From: Halichoerus grypus
Lineage: Eukaryota > Chordata > Mammalia > Carnivora > Phocidae
Reading direction: 5' to 3'
Assembly (NCBI RefSeq): GCF_964656455.1
Contig: NC_135715.1
Coordinates: forward strand, 145,693,935-145,757,934
DNA: 64,000 nt
Positions 24,458-34,495 of this stretch are shown one piece after another. The notes beneath the pieces were generated by a model that was not told where the DNA came from, did not search any database, and saw only the letters and a program-made list of their open reading frames with translations. The stretch's first letter is position 1, and every line of letters starts with the position of its first letter. The position numbers and the translations under genes are program-made.

Positions 24458-25156
24458 GCAGCATTGCAAATGAAAATTTGAGGAAAAATTTTTTCCTCTT
24501 TCTTTGTAGAGTGATATTAATTGGAAGATATTTGAAGATACTTTCTTTTTTCATCCTGGAAATTTCAAAATATCAGTCACCATTATTTTATTGTAGGTTA
24601 ATTTATTAATTTAGGGTGTATTACAAGCAATTAAGCTAAGTTTTTTTTGTTTGTTTTGTTTTTATGTTATGTAAGTCTTTTTAATCCAAATCAAGGGTAT
24701 AAAATGGGAGTAAATCAATACTCTTTCATACCCCCCTGGTCAGTTTTGTGATTCAATTTTGATGCATTTGCTACTTCGAATCAATTTGTTCTTTACTCTT
24801 TTTTTGTGTGTTTTAATGAGGGGAATAATCAAGCACTGCAAATATGCCAATGAGTATTAATTTTGCATTGCTTTGAATATCCACATTCATCTACTATTTT
24901 CTTTGTTACTCTAGAATTTTGTAGGAAACTGTCCAACTCTCAAAGCCCTATCTTTAGATCTTGTGTCCTTCATTATCAGTTTCTTTCAGGACCTAGAAGC
25001 CATCAAACCAGGCTAATGCATGACTTTTCTGGCAGCTTTTGCATCTGTTACATTTGTATGGAAAATATGGATTAGATTTCAGTTACCTCTCCTGTCCTAG
25101 TTTGAACCTTCTTACCGCTCTTTTTCTGCCTACTTTTGCTCTTTATCTAGGTGGGA

Positions 25157-25187
25157 TGTGTGTGTGAGTATGTGTGTGTGTGTGTGA
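25157..25187. repeat. (GT)n microsatellite
   Basis: GTGTGTGTGAGTATGTGTGTGTGTGTGTGAG: interrupted GT repeat. Confidence 0.85.
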
Positions 25188-25531
25188 GACACATTATTTT
25201 AATTAGTTTTAATTTTTATTTAAATACTTTATATGCTTCTTCATCTTTTCAATAATGGCATGAGTTATGTGTTATTGTAACATTCTTCCTTATTAATAAC
25301 AGTACCTCTGTATTGTATAATGGCATCATTTGAAGCCAAAGTCACTAATGTGTCATTACAGGTAATTATTTTCTAATTACTTTTATTGAAAAATTAAATT
25401 TATTTTGATTAAAATATCTTAATATTTAGTACTGCCTTTGATAATTTAGACCATTTCTCAGTACTTTACCAGTATTTTTCTTATAATTTTGAAATTTTTC
25501 AGAGGCTCAAGATTTCTTTTTTTTAACCAGG

Positions 25532-25666
25532 TTTTCTTTTTTTTAAAGTTTGTTTGTTTGTTTGTTTAATTTATTTATTTATGTTAAGTAATCTCTGCAC
25601 CCAACATGGGGCTCGAACTCACAACCCTGAGATCAAGAGCCTCATGCTCTTTTGACGGAGCTGAAG
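25532..25666 (-). mobile_element. Older Can-SINE, antisense, 5' end missing
   Basis: T-rich tail with GTTTGTTTGTTTGTTT, then TAAGTAATCTCTGCACCCAA and CATGGGGCTCGAACTCACAA, typical of an older carnivore SINE. It stops in the A-box part of the head, where the next SINE starts. Confidence 0.85.
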
Positions 25667-25872
25667 ATTTTTTATTTTTTTATATTAACTTTTTAAAAAG
25701 ATTTATGTATTTATTTATCTGCCCCTCTGGAGGGGCAGAGGGAAAAGGAGAGAGAAAATCTCAAACCGACTCCCCACTGAGCCTGACATGGGGCTCGATC
25801 TCAAAATCCTGAGATCTTGATCTGAGCCAAAATCAAGAGTCTGATGCTTAACTGAGCCACCCAGGCACCCCT
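25667..25872 (-). mobile_element. Can-SINE joined to the preceding SINE
   Basis: Tail AAAAAGATTTATGTATTTATTTA at left, head as TTAACTGAGCCACCCAGGCA at right. The pair shares one flanking duplication, CTCAAGATTTCTTTTTT at 25,506-25,522 and 25,873-25,889, so the two SINEs behave as one head-to-tail unit. Confidence 0.88.
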
Positions 25873-25889
25873 CTCAAGATTTCTTTTTT

Positions 25890-27458
25890 AAAAACCTGGT
25901 CACCATTTCAGTATATTGCTGCCTCAATACAAAAAAAAAAGTTTAGCTCCAAATTTTAAAATATAATAAAAATAAAACAAAATAATACAAACAAAAATAA
26001 GTAGCATTGTGATATTTTTTATTAAATATTTTACTTTTAACTCATGGTGAATATACAGACCTCTTAAGACATTGGATTACATGAGCTTTTTCAGTTTAGC
26101 AACAATTTCTTAAAGATCTTTCTCTTTCCTAGACCAGTGGGCTTTTAAAAATGAACTTTTGGAATGCTCAGCCTTTTATTCAAGGAGGTCCCAACCCCAA
26201 GCTTCAACCTGGATCAGCTTATATAGTACAAGGCTTCATTTGAACAGTGTTTTGCAGCTAAAGAATGATGTCTATCTCATCAGCCTCAAGTTGGCAAATA
26301 GTGTAAAACAAATATTTGAAAATCTCAAGTATTATTGGAAATATGACAGATCAGTCATTTAGCCTACCAATCACAACAGAGTTTACTTGTAAATAACATC
26401 TCTATGCTTCAGTATAACACAATCACAAATGGGAAGATAAATAACTCCCACCACGCTTTGCTCCACGTGCATTCCATTAGAGTAAACACACTAGTTATTT
26501 CTACACTAAATGAGGAAGTTGTGTAACTTATCCCATTTTATTTGAGAGCTTTGAAATTTTATATAAGTTTGCAAGGATCTAGCACCTTTATTTACCCTTG
26601 GTTATAAACCTGTGTGAACTTTATTGCCTTTTTAGTAACACTATTGTAACTATAAGGAAAGAACCTCAGATCTACTCAACAGAGCCAAATTCCTCGTCTA
26701 GAATCCCTGATATTGAGATGCTTTTCACTCTCTCTGTCCTTTCCCTTCCCCCCATTACATTACCATTCTAAACGTTTGTCTGCACCCACTTAACTAGGTA
26801 TTCCAAACCTATCTATTCCTCTATACTGATGGATTTCTAGTCCTTGGACTCAAACCCTAAACTACCATGCCTTCCTAATTTTCCAGCTAATCAAATTTCC
26901 TGCATTTCCTGGATCCAGAACCTCAAACCCACCAACTACTTATATTTTCAGTACTCTGTTGAAGCCCTTCATTCTAAACAGTCTTCCAGCCTTTGTATCT
27001 TCTGACTGGTGCAATCCTATTATTACTTATGACTTGTGGACATGCAATTTTACTTTTTTACTCCGATAACACAATTAAGCACCCTATTTCCAATAATACA
27101 ATCACAAAAATGTTTTCCATTAGGAGCAGCTGGGTAGAATTGGAAACTTAGAAAATTAGAAACTGAGACAAGGTAGTAAACTTGCCTTTTTATTTCTGAC
27201 CATATAAAAATCTTATCATAGTAGTAATACCCAAATTAATGCTTACAGTATAAAGTACTTGGGCTTTAATTGAATTGATTTATCTGTGTAGCCAACATAA
27301 GTTGTTTTTCTTTGTGTCATTCTGTATTTTAGTGGCATTTCAGCTTTTCAACATATAAAATATGCTGTCCTATGTATAATTAATTTCTTTAGGGGATGTA
27401 AAATAAGGTCATTAAATTTATATTGATTATGATACTCTTAGCTGATTAAGACTTAACA
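25890..27458. other. Unassigned AT-rich intergenic DNA
   Basis: No gene recognised. A pyrimidine-rich segment (about 26,690-27,020) may be an old repeat relic that I cannot name. The open frame 26,159-26,362 has no domain. Confidence 0.5.
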
Positions 27459-27474
27459 TGGCCCTCTCATTTTA

Positions 27475-27695
27475 TTTTTTATTGTTTTAAGATTTTATTT
27501 ATTTATTTGAAAGAGACACAGCGAGAGAGGGAACACAAGCAGGGGGAGTGGGAGAGGGAGAAGCAGGCTTCCCGCTGACCTGGGAGCCCAATGCAGGGCT
27601 TGAATTCCAGGATCCTGGGGTTCAATCCCAGGACCCTGGGATCATGACCTGAGCCGAAGGCAGATGCTTAACAACTGAGCCACCCAGGAGCCCCG
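27475..27695 (-). mobile_element. Can-SINE, antisense
   Basis: Tail AAGATTTTATTTATTTATTT, centre GGGAGTGGGAGAGGGAGAAG, head ACTGAGCCACCCAGGAGCCC. Direct repeat TGGCCCTCTCATTTTA at 27,459-27,474 and 27,696-27,711. A small internal duplication (CAGGATCCTGGG / CAGGACCCTGGG) lengthens this copy. Confidence 0.95.
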
Positions 27696-27732
27696 TGGCC
27701 CTCTCATTTTAATTTAATACTGTTCAATTTTT

Positions 27733-27921
27733 TTTTCTAAGATTTTATTTATTTATTTGACAGAGAGAGACACAGTGAGAGAGGGAACACAAGCAGGGGG
27801 AGTGGCGGAGGGAGAAGCAGGCTTCCCGCTGAGCCTGATGTGGGGCTTGATCCCAGGACTCAGGGATCATGACCTGAGCCAAAGGCAGACCCTTAACGAC
27901 TGAGCCACCCAGGCGCCCCAT
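27733..27921 (-). mobile_element. Can-SINE, antisense
   Basis: Only 37 bp after the previous SINE and in the same orientation. It has its own target-site duplication TACTGTTCAATTTTT at 27,718-27,732 and 27,922-27,936, so it is an independent insertion. Confidence 0.95.
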
Positions 27922-28047
27922 TACTGTTCAATTTTTAAAATAGAAATTGTCCATATTATTGTGAATTAATAGAGTAACTGCAAAATCGTAAGGGTTTTCT
28001 TACTTTTATGTGATCAAAAAAAGCGACTATAAGAATAAATTGAAATT

Positions 28048-28243
28048 GGGCGCCTGGGTGGCTCAGTTGGTTAAGCGACTGCCTTCGGCTCAGGTCATGA
28101 TCCTGGAGTCCCTGGATCGAGTCCCGCATCGGGCTCCCTGCTCGGCGGGGAGTCTGCTTCTCCCTCTGACCCTCCCCACTCTCATGTGATCTCTCTCATT
28201 CTCTCTCTCTCAAATAAATAAATAAAATCTTAAAAAAAAAAAA
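28048..28243 (+). mobile_element. Can-SINE, young copy
   Basis: Head GGGCGCCTGGGTGGCTCAG, centre ending TCTCTCATTCTCTCTCTCTC, tail AATAAATAAATAAAATCTTA plus a clean A-run. The 17-bp repeat AAGAATAAATTGAAATT is perfect at 28,031-28,047 and 28,244-28,260. Confidence 0.96.
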
Positions 28244-28569
28244 AAGAATAAATTGAAATTAACAAGTTGATTAAATTGCAATCAAATACTGTTTATTCAT
28301 GTGTATTTTTCTTAAGTATGATTTTCTGGACTAAACTAATCCAAACTAATGTATGTACTAGTTTGGAATAACATATCTGTGTGTGTATGTGTGTGTTCTC
28401 TCATAATAATCTATTATGATTAAGTATAATTATATGTATTGGGAAAAGTATGCTATTGACATGAAGAATGATGAAATTAATTCATAGTTGCCAAACTAAA
28501 AATTATCAAGCATATTAACAATATTTTGTGATGTCAAACATCCTTTCTGAGATATGATTGTAGTACTTG

Positions 28570-28740
28570 AGAGTATAGGCTCTAGGCTATCAATATTAAC
28601 TATACCAGTTATCCACATATCAGTTTTTCTACCTATAAAATACAAATAGTAATGTTATTTAACTTCTGATGTTATTGTGAAGATTAAATGAAATAATTTA
28701 TTTACAGTTTTAGGCATAGTGTATCCTATACCGTAAGCAT
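28570..28740 (-). mobile_element. MIR SINE relic
   Basis: Reverse-complement MIR blocks in order: ACTTGAGAGTATAGGCTCTAG, TCAGTTTTTCTACCTATAAAAT, then TTATTGTGAAGATTAAATGA. Strongly diverged. Confidence 0.65.
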
Positions 28741-29052
28741 TCAAATGTAACATAGTACCATCATTTTTACAATTAATACTATCAGCTCTTTGATAAAATT
28801 CCCAAGAGTCCAGAGACTCCAGAGTGATATATAAACCATAGAGACGAGAGTTGCTATTTGATAAAATGCTTGGATCTCTACAATATGTACTTAGATCTCT
28901 ATGCTTCATTAGTTCATTGGCAGAAGGAGGTCACATTTACATTTCTGTCCAAATAGTAGTACAAGAAACCTCCCACTTGTTAACAAGCATTTTAATATTT
29001 GCCTGTGTCCCAATTCTACCTATTTCTATGAATCCCAAGTTTGTTCATATCC

Positions 29053-29252
29053 TTTTTTTTTTTTTTGAGATTTTATTTATTTATTTGACACACACACACA
29101 CACAGAGGGAGTACAATCAGGCAGAGCTGCAGAGGGAGAGGGAGAAGCAGACTCCCCACTGAGCAGGGAGCCTAACATGGAACTCAGGATGTGGGGCTCA
29201 TGACCTGAGCCAAAGGCAGACGCTTAACTGACTGAGCCACCCAGGTGCCCCA
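29053..29252 (-). mobile_element. Can-SINE, antisense, with CA repeat
   Basis: Tail TTTTTGAGATTTTATTTATT; the usual GAGAGAGA tract is replaced by (CA)n at about 29,088-29,103. Head ACTGAGCCACCCAGGTGCCC. Imperfect flanks TCATATCCTTTTT and ACATATACTTTT fit a target duplication. Confidence 0.92.
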
Positions 29253-30974
29253 CATATACTTTTAATAAATAATTTTTATTTTAATTTAATTTTTATTTTT
29301 ATTTATTTTTATTTAAAATAAATAATTTTAATAAATAATTCCTTACTTGTTTGAAGTGCCACTTAGAGTAGCACAAGTAACTCCAGTTCACCCTTTCAGA
29401 CTAATCTATGGATCAATGGACAGCACTTCCGTTTTATTTCAATTGCCACTCTATTGCCTGTTATCTCAATTGCCACTGAAAGTCCTGCTGCTGAAGGGTC
29501 TAGATGCTTGAATAAAGTGCCATCCTGAAGGTTGAGGAAAGACGTGGTCTTAGAGAACTTTCTGCTCTCCCTGGCCCCATTCCCTTGCTAACCATCACTC
29601 TTAACTCTTACAGCTGCTTCTGTTAGGAATATATCTTCTACCAGTTGGCAATCGTTTCTCTCAGTGTCACATTTTATGAAGGGTAAGCCATGGCAGTATT
29701 TCCTAGTTTTAAAAGTCTTTGCATTCATACTCATGTACCCATTTACTTAAAGAAAACTCATGGCCCCAGGATACCAAATTGGGTCTGGAACTAGCATCAC
29801 TGTGTTCAGTATTGGTATTAAGTCTGACTTTCTGATCTAGACTTGTTGAAAATGAGTTTCACGAGAGTCAAGCTTTACTTTATTATTATTATTTTCAGTA
29901 TGGCTATTTGAAAGGGTCTATGTTTTCTTTTAGTTTAATTTCAACATGAGATAGGAGAGTAGCAACAATTTCTAAACCTCTTTTTACAAGACACCTGGAC
30001 AACAACTATGTAAATATTTAGATACAAATTCATATGAAGGATGTTAGCCAAGTCCATTATTCAGCACCAGATTCATCGAGGGTGGGATATTGTTTTACAA
30101 CACCTGCCCAATGTGCTTATGCCCAGGTGATATCCTAATAATGCCCAGGTAATTTTCCTAATAAAATAGAGAGGATCAGTAGTTCATGGGATTTCTATGA
30201 CTTCACTTTAAACTGATCATTTTTATTGATGAAGCAAATATTAAAATAACTCTTCAATATCTTCAAGTATTATATAGGGAAAATTATTATTAGCAGAGAC
30301 TTAGAAGGTGCAATATGAATAGCTGGTCCTTTGGTTTGTAAAACACAAAAATTATTCTGTATGAACAAAATTTTCAATTATCCATGGAAAAAAATTAAAT
30401 TTGTCTCCCAGCCATTTTCTGGAAGGGATCAAGTTTAATTTTATTAGCAAAACAAATACCAGTAGTAGCACATAGGTGCGTTAGTGAAACAATAGAATTT
30501 CATTAAATATATATTCCAATAGGAAATGACTGACTTTCTCATACAGTGAGAGAGATTAATTATTTGATTTTTCTATACAATTATATCCAGGGCAGTTTAT
30601 ACAAATGATTACATTTATCTCTACATAGAATGTATATATTACAAATCTAAAAATTGTTGTTAGAACATGAGGGATGATTATGCTAGTGGAACTTAATCTC
30701 TTAGCAAATTTTATTTCAATTTTGGCAAGAGGATTTCAGAAGTTCACTGTAAAGTAATTGATTATTATAGAGTGGCTTTAAAAGCAAAACATTCTCCTTT
30801 TTCATTTGGATTTTAAGCAGATAATTTTGCAACTATTTTTATTTGATATTTAGAACAATCTTATGAAATAGATGCAAAAACACTCTGAATTTGAGAGTTT
30901 CCACTGAGAGCATCTGAAAAGAAAATAGCAACTTCAAGACTAGAAACTGAATTTTGTGAAGTCTATGCTTTTCA
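29253..30974. other. Unassigned AT-rich intergenic DNA
   Basis: Begins with a low-complexity A/T block (29,265-29,340) of TTTAAT and ATTTTTATTT units. A short phrase ATCTCAATTGCCACT / TTTCAATTGCCACT repeats near 29,437 and 29,465. No gene recognised. Confidence 0.5.
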
Positions 30975-31985
30975 TTTATGTATTGAACAGGTGTTCAGAT
31001 AATAACAAAATCTGGACACCTCCCTAAAGAAGAGATGCAGTTGGTAGATAAGCATATGAAAAGACACTTAATATCATGTAATTAGGGAACTGCTAATTTA
31101 AAAAATGAAATACTACTATACACCCATCAGAATGACCCAAATCTAAAACACTGGCAACAATAAATGCTAGCAAGGATGTGGAGCAACAGGAAATCGCATT
31201 CATTGCAAGTGGGAACGCAGATGTTAATACCACTTTGAAAGACAGTTTGACTGTTTCTTACAATGCTAAATATAGTCTTGCCATATGATCCAGCAATCAT
31301 GCTGCTAGACTTTTACCCCAAATCATTGAAATTCACAAAAACCTGCACACAAATGTTCATAGCAGCCTAATTCAATATCGCCAAAACGTGGAAGCAGCCA
31401 AGATGTTCTTCAATTGGTGAATGAATAAACAAACTGGTCTATTGGTACAGTGGAATATTATTTAGTAATGAAAAGAAATGAGCCATCAAACTATAAAAAG
31501 ACATGGGGAAACTTATATGCCTACTGTTAACAATGAAAGATGAAAGTCTAAGAAGACTACATACTATATGATGTCAACTTTGTGACATTCTGGAAAAGTC
31601 AAAACTATAGACGTAGGAAAAAGATAATGGTCTCCAAGGACTTGAAGGTAAGGAGGAGGGATGAATAGGTGGAGCATTGTGAATATTTAGGGCAGTGGGA
31701 CTATTCTGGGTGATACTATAATTGTGGATACATGACATTATACATTTGTTAAAACCAGTAGAACTGTGCAACAGAGTAATTATATTAATATAGACTTCAA
31801 TTAATAATAATGCATCAATATTGGTTCATCAGTATAACAAATATATCACAGTAATGCAATATATTAATAACAGGGTAACACTCTGCAGAGGAGACAGGTT
31901 TATGAGAACTCTGAACTTTTTGCTCAATTTTGTGTAAACTTAAAACTACTCTAAAAAATAAAGTATGTTAATTAAAATAAAATAA
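30975..31985 (+). mobile_element. Old L1 relic, sense (ORF2 end and 3' UTR)
   Basis: Contains diverged landmarks of the L1 ORF2 C-terminus (ACACCCATCAGAATGACC, GGCAACAATAAATGCTAGCA, AAGGATGTGGAGCAACAGGA, CCATATGATCCAGCAATCAT, GGAATATTATTTAGTAATGA) followed by the 3' UTR (GATAATGGTCTCCAAGGAC, TGATACTATAATTGTGGATA, TAATGCATCAATATTGGTTC) and its end ACTCTAAAAAATAAAGTATG. No open frame survives. Confidence 0.88.
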
Positions 31986-32102
31986 ACACTGATTTAAATT
32001 CTTACATAATGTGTTTGTCACACTATTGTCCTATCATTATCATGTAGGTTGCTACCCCCAACTTATACACTGTTTTACATTTGCATACAAAATTTAATAT
32101 GA

Positions 32103-32295
32103 AGGAGTTCCTGGTGGCTCAGTCGGTTATGTGACCTGCTTGTGATTTTGGCTCAGGTCATGATCTCATGGGTCGTGGGATCGAGCCCCATGTTGAGCTC
32201 TGCTCTCATTGGGGAGTCTGCTTGAGATTCTCTCCCTCTGCCTCTTCCTCCACTCATGCTCTCTCTCTCTCTCTCAAATAAATCTTTAAAAAATC
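32103..32295 (+). mobile_element. Can-SINE
   Basis: Head GAGTTCCTGGTGGCTCAG, centre and CAAATAAATC tail. Short direct repeat TTAATATGA at 32,094-32,102 and 32,296-32,304. Confidence 0.9.
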
Positions 32296-32611
32296 TTAAT
32301 ATGAGACAAAAATGCATTAAAATAAAACTAAAACATATAAAACAATTCCTAATCATTTGAAAACTTAATAGGTTTCTTCATGTAAGATCTTTTTTCCCTC
32401 AACTGCCCAGAGAAAATGAGTCCTGCAAAGAATGGCTTAATGAAATCGCAACTATATTTTTTCCCATTACTAATGGACACAATGAAAACATTCAGCAAAA
32501 TAAAAGAGTATCTAAAATATCTTATTTTCCTTCATGTTTTTCACTCTATTTTCTTCATTATCACAAAACTGATTTTTTAACTTGCTTATTTGACCATTTA
32601 AATGCTTTTCC

Positions 32612-32820
32612 AAGGGGGCACCTGGGTGGCTCAGTTAATTAAGCCTCTGACTCTTGATTTCAGCTCAGGTCATGATCTCAGGGTTCTGAGATCGAGCACT
32701 GCGTAGGCTCTGTGCTGGGAGTGGAGCCTGCTTAAAATTTTCTTCCTCCTTCTCCCTCAGCCCCTCCCCACTCGAGCTCTCTCTCTTTCTTTCTCTCTCT
32801 AAACATAAATAAATAAAGTT
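32612..32820 (+). mobile_element. Can-SINE, first of a three-SINE cluster
   Basis: Head GGGGGCACCTGGGTGGCTCAG, ending AAACATAAATAAATAAAG. The repeat AAATGCTTTTCC lies just before it (32,600-32,611) and again after the whole cluster (33,233-33,244), so the cluster grew from one original insertion. Confidence 0.92.
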
Positions 32821-33232
32821 AACTTTGGGGGCACCTGGGTGGCTCAGTCGGTTGAGCAAACTGACTGGATTTCAGGTCAGGATTTCAGGGTCGTGAGATC
32901 GAGCCCCACATCAGGCTCTGCATGGAGCATGAAGCCTGCTTAAGATATTCTCTCTCTCCGGGTGCCTGGGTGACTCAGTCGGTTAAGCATCTGCCTTCAG
33001 CTCAGGTCATGAGCCAGGGTCCTGGGATCGAGCCCTAAGTCGGGCTCCCTGCTCAGTGGGGAGCCTGCTTCTCCCTCTTCCGCTCCCCCCTGCTTGTGCT
33101 TGCTCATTAGCTCTCTGTCAAATAAATAAATAAAATCATTTAAAAAAAGGGTATTCTCTCTCTCTCCCCTTTCTCTCCTCCCCTCCTCTGCTTGCATGTG
33201 CACACTCTCTCTCTTAATTAATTAATTAATAA
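32821..33232 (+). mobile_element. Can-SINE, interrupted host copy
   Basis: Head GGGGGCACCTGGGTGGCTCAG at about 32,827; the body runs to about 32,957 and resumes at 33,150 (TATTCTCTCTCTCTCCCC ... CTTGCATGTGCACACTC) before a TTAATTAATTAATTAATAA tail. It is split by the SINE at 32,958-33,149. Confidence 0.88.
32958..33149 (+). mobile_element. Can-SINE nested within another Can-SINE
   Basis: Head GGGTGCCTGGGTGACTCAG, tail AATAAATAAATAAAATCATT. The host phrase TATTCTCTCTCTC occurs on both sides and is the likely target duplication. Confidence 0.9.
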
Positions 33233-33244
33233 AAATGCTTTTCC

Positions 33245-33772
33245 CAAAAATCCTGAACTTGGCCTTGATGTTTATTTATATACCTATCTAATTCTTCCAT
33301 ATTATTACTGCAGTTGTTTTCTTATATTTTAATAAAGTAAAGGTATTGTGTAATTGTACATATGTCAGATATTTTGATATCGAATTTTAAAACCACATTT
33401 ATATTATAATATTTTGATTTTATATAATACTATTTATTAGTACCCTTACAATGAGTCTTATTATAATTATCTACTTAAGACACTGTATTTTTATGGACTA
33501 ATTTTATACCATTTAAAGTAAAATTTGAAATGTCTTATTTAAATTACCTAATGATCATCATTATTTGACCAAAAGGTTAGAGGGAAGCTTAAATGAGCAG
33601 AGGATAGCTCTGTGGTATGTATATGATGACGTAATGGCTTCACTCAAAATCTTTTTTCTCAGCCCTTAAAGAGAGGACTACTTATCACTTCAGTTCTAGA
33701 ATTCTTTGACACTGTAGCTCCGTTCAGAGAAAGAATCTGCCGCAGTCAGAACTCTGGCTGTGCTGATGTAAT
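33245..33772. other. Unassigned AT-rich intergenic DNA
   Basis: No feature recognised. Confidence 0.5.
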
Positions 33773-34152
33773 GTTCTCAAAATGTGGTCCCCAAACTAGG
33801 GATCAGAATCCTCAGCACCGGGCGCCTGGGTGGCTCAGTTGGTTAAGCGACTGCCTTCGGCTCAGGTCATGATCCTGGAGTCCCGGGATCGAGTCCCGCA
33901 TCGGGCTCCCTGCCCAGCGGGGAGTCTGCTTCTCCCTCTGGCCCTCCCCCTCTCATGTGCTCTCTCTCTCTCTCAAATAAATAAACAAAATCTTTAAAAA
34001 AAAAAAAAAAAAGAATCCTCAGCATCACCTGGGAACTTGCTAATTATTGGCTCTTATCCAGGAGCTACTAAGTCAGAAATTGTGGGGATGCAGTACAGAA
34101 GCTGTGTTTCACAAGTCCTCCAGCTGATTCTGCTCCGTGAGAACCACGCTCT
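33773..34152 (-). mobile_element. MER5A-type hAT DNA transposon relic, split by a SINE
   Basis: GTTCTCAAAATGTGGTCCCC at the left, then CATCACCTGGGAACTTGCTA, GGAGCTACTAAGTCAGAAAT, TGTGGGGATGCAGTACAGAA, CACAAGTCCTCCAGCTGATT and finally GTGAGAACCAC: the MER5A consensus read in reverse, including both terminal inverted repeat regions. It is non-autonomous and has no transposase. A Can-SINE divides it. Confidence 0.87.
33818..34011 (+). mobile_element. Can-SINE inserted in MER5A
   Basis: Full head-to-tail copy with a 16-base A-run. Target duplication AGAATCCTCAGCA at 33,805-33,817 and 34,012-34,024. Confidence 0.96.
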
Positions 34153-34278
34153 GCAGCCTTGGGTACAGCTGTTAGTCTTAGCTATGAGGCTAAGTCAAAG
34201 AGGAAACCAAATTATTGGACAGAGTAATATCTCTTAGTTAATGCTAAAACAATGATTAATATTAAGACAAAGATTCCA

Positions 34279-34480
34279 GGGGCGCTTGGGTGGCTCAGTT
34301 GGTTAAGCGACTGCCTTCGGCTCGGGTCATGATCCTGGAGTCCCGGGATCGAGTCCCGCATCGGGCTCCCTGCTCAGCAGGGAGTCTGCTTCTCCCTCTG
34401 ACCCTCCTCCCTCTCATGTGCTCTCTCTCTCTCATTCTCTCTCTCTCAAATAAATAAATAAAATCTTTAAAAAAAAAAAA
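34279..34480 (+). mobile_element. Can-SINE, young copy
   Basis: Head GGGGCGCTTGGGTGGCTCAG, body nearly identical to the copies at 28,048 and 33,818. Target duplication AAGACAAAGATTCCA at 34,264-34,278 and 34,481-34,495, no mismatch. Confidence 0.96.
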
Positions 34481-34495
34481 AAGACAAAGATTCCA

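Larger units (their letters stand above)
23626..25505. other. Unassigned AT-rich intergenic DNA
   Basis: No gene recognised. It includes a (TTG)6 run near 23,668, a 24-bp tandem duplication at 24,410-24,457 and a (GT)n tract near 25,157-25,185. Confidence 0.5.

Noticed and set aside
26660..27020. Pyrimidine-rich segment as an exon
   Set aside because: No open frame with splice sites; it looks like old repeat DNA of unknown family.
28048..28130. tRNA gene
   Set aside because: The tRNA-like boxes belong to the head of a Can-SINE; there is no proper cloverleaf or acceptor stem, and the same head recurs in every SINE in the window.
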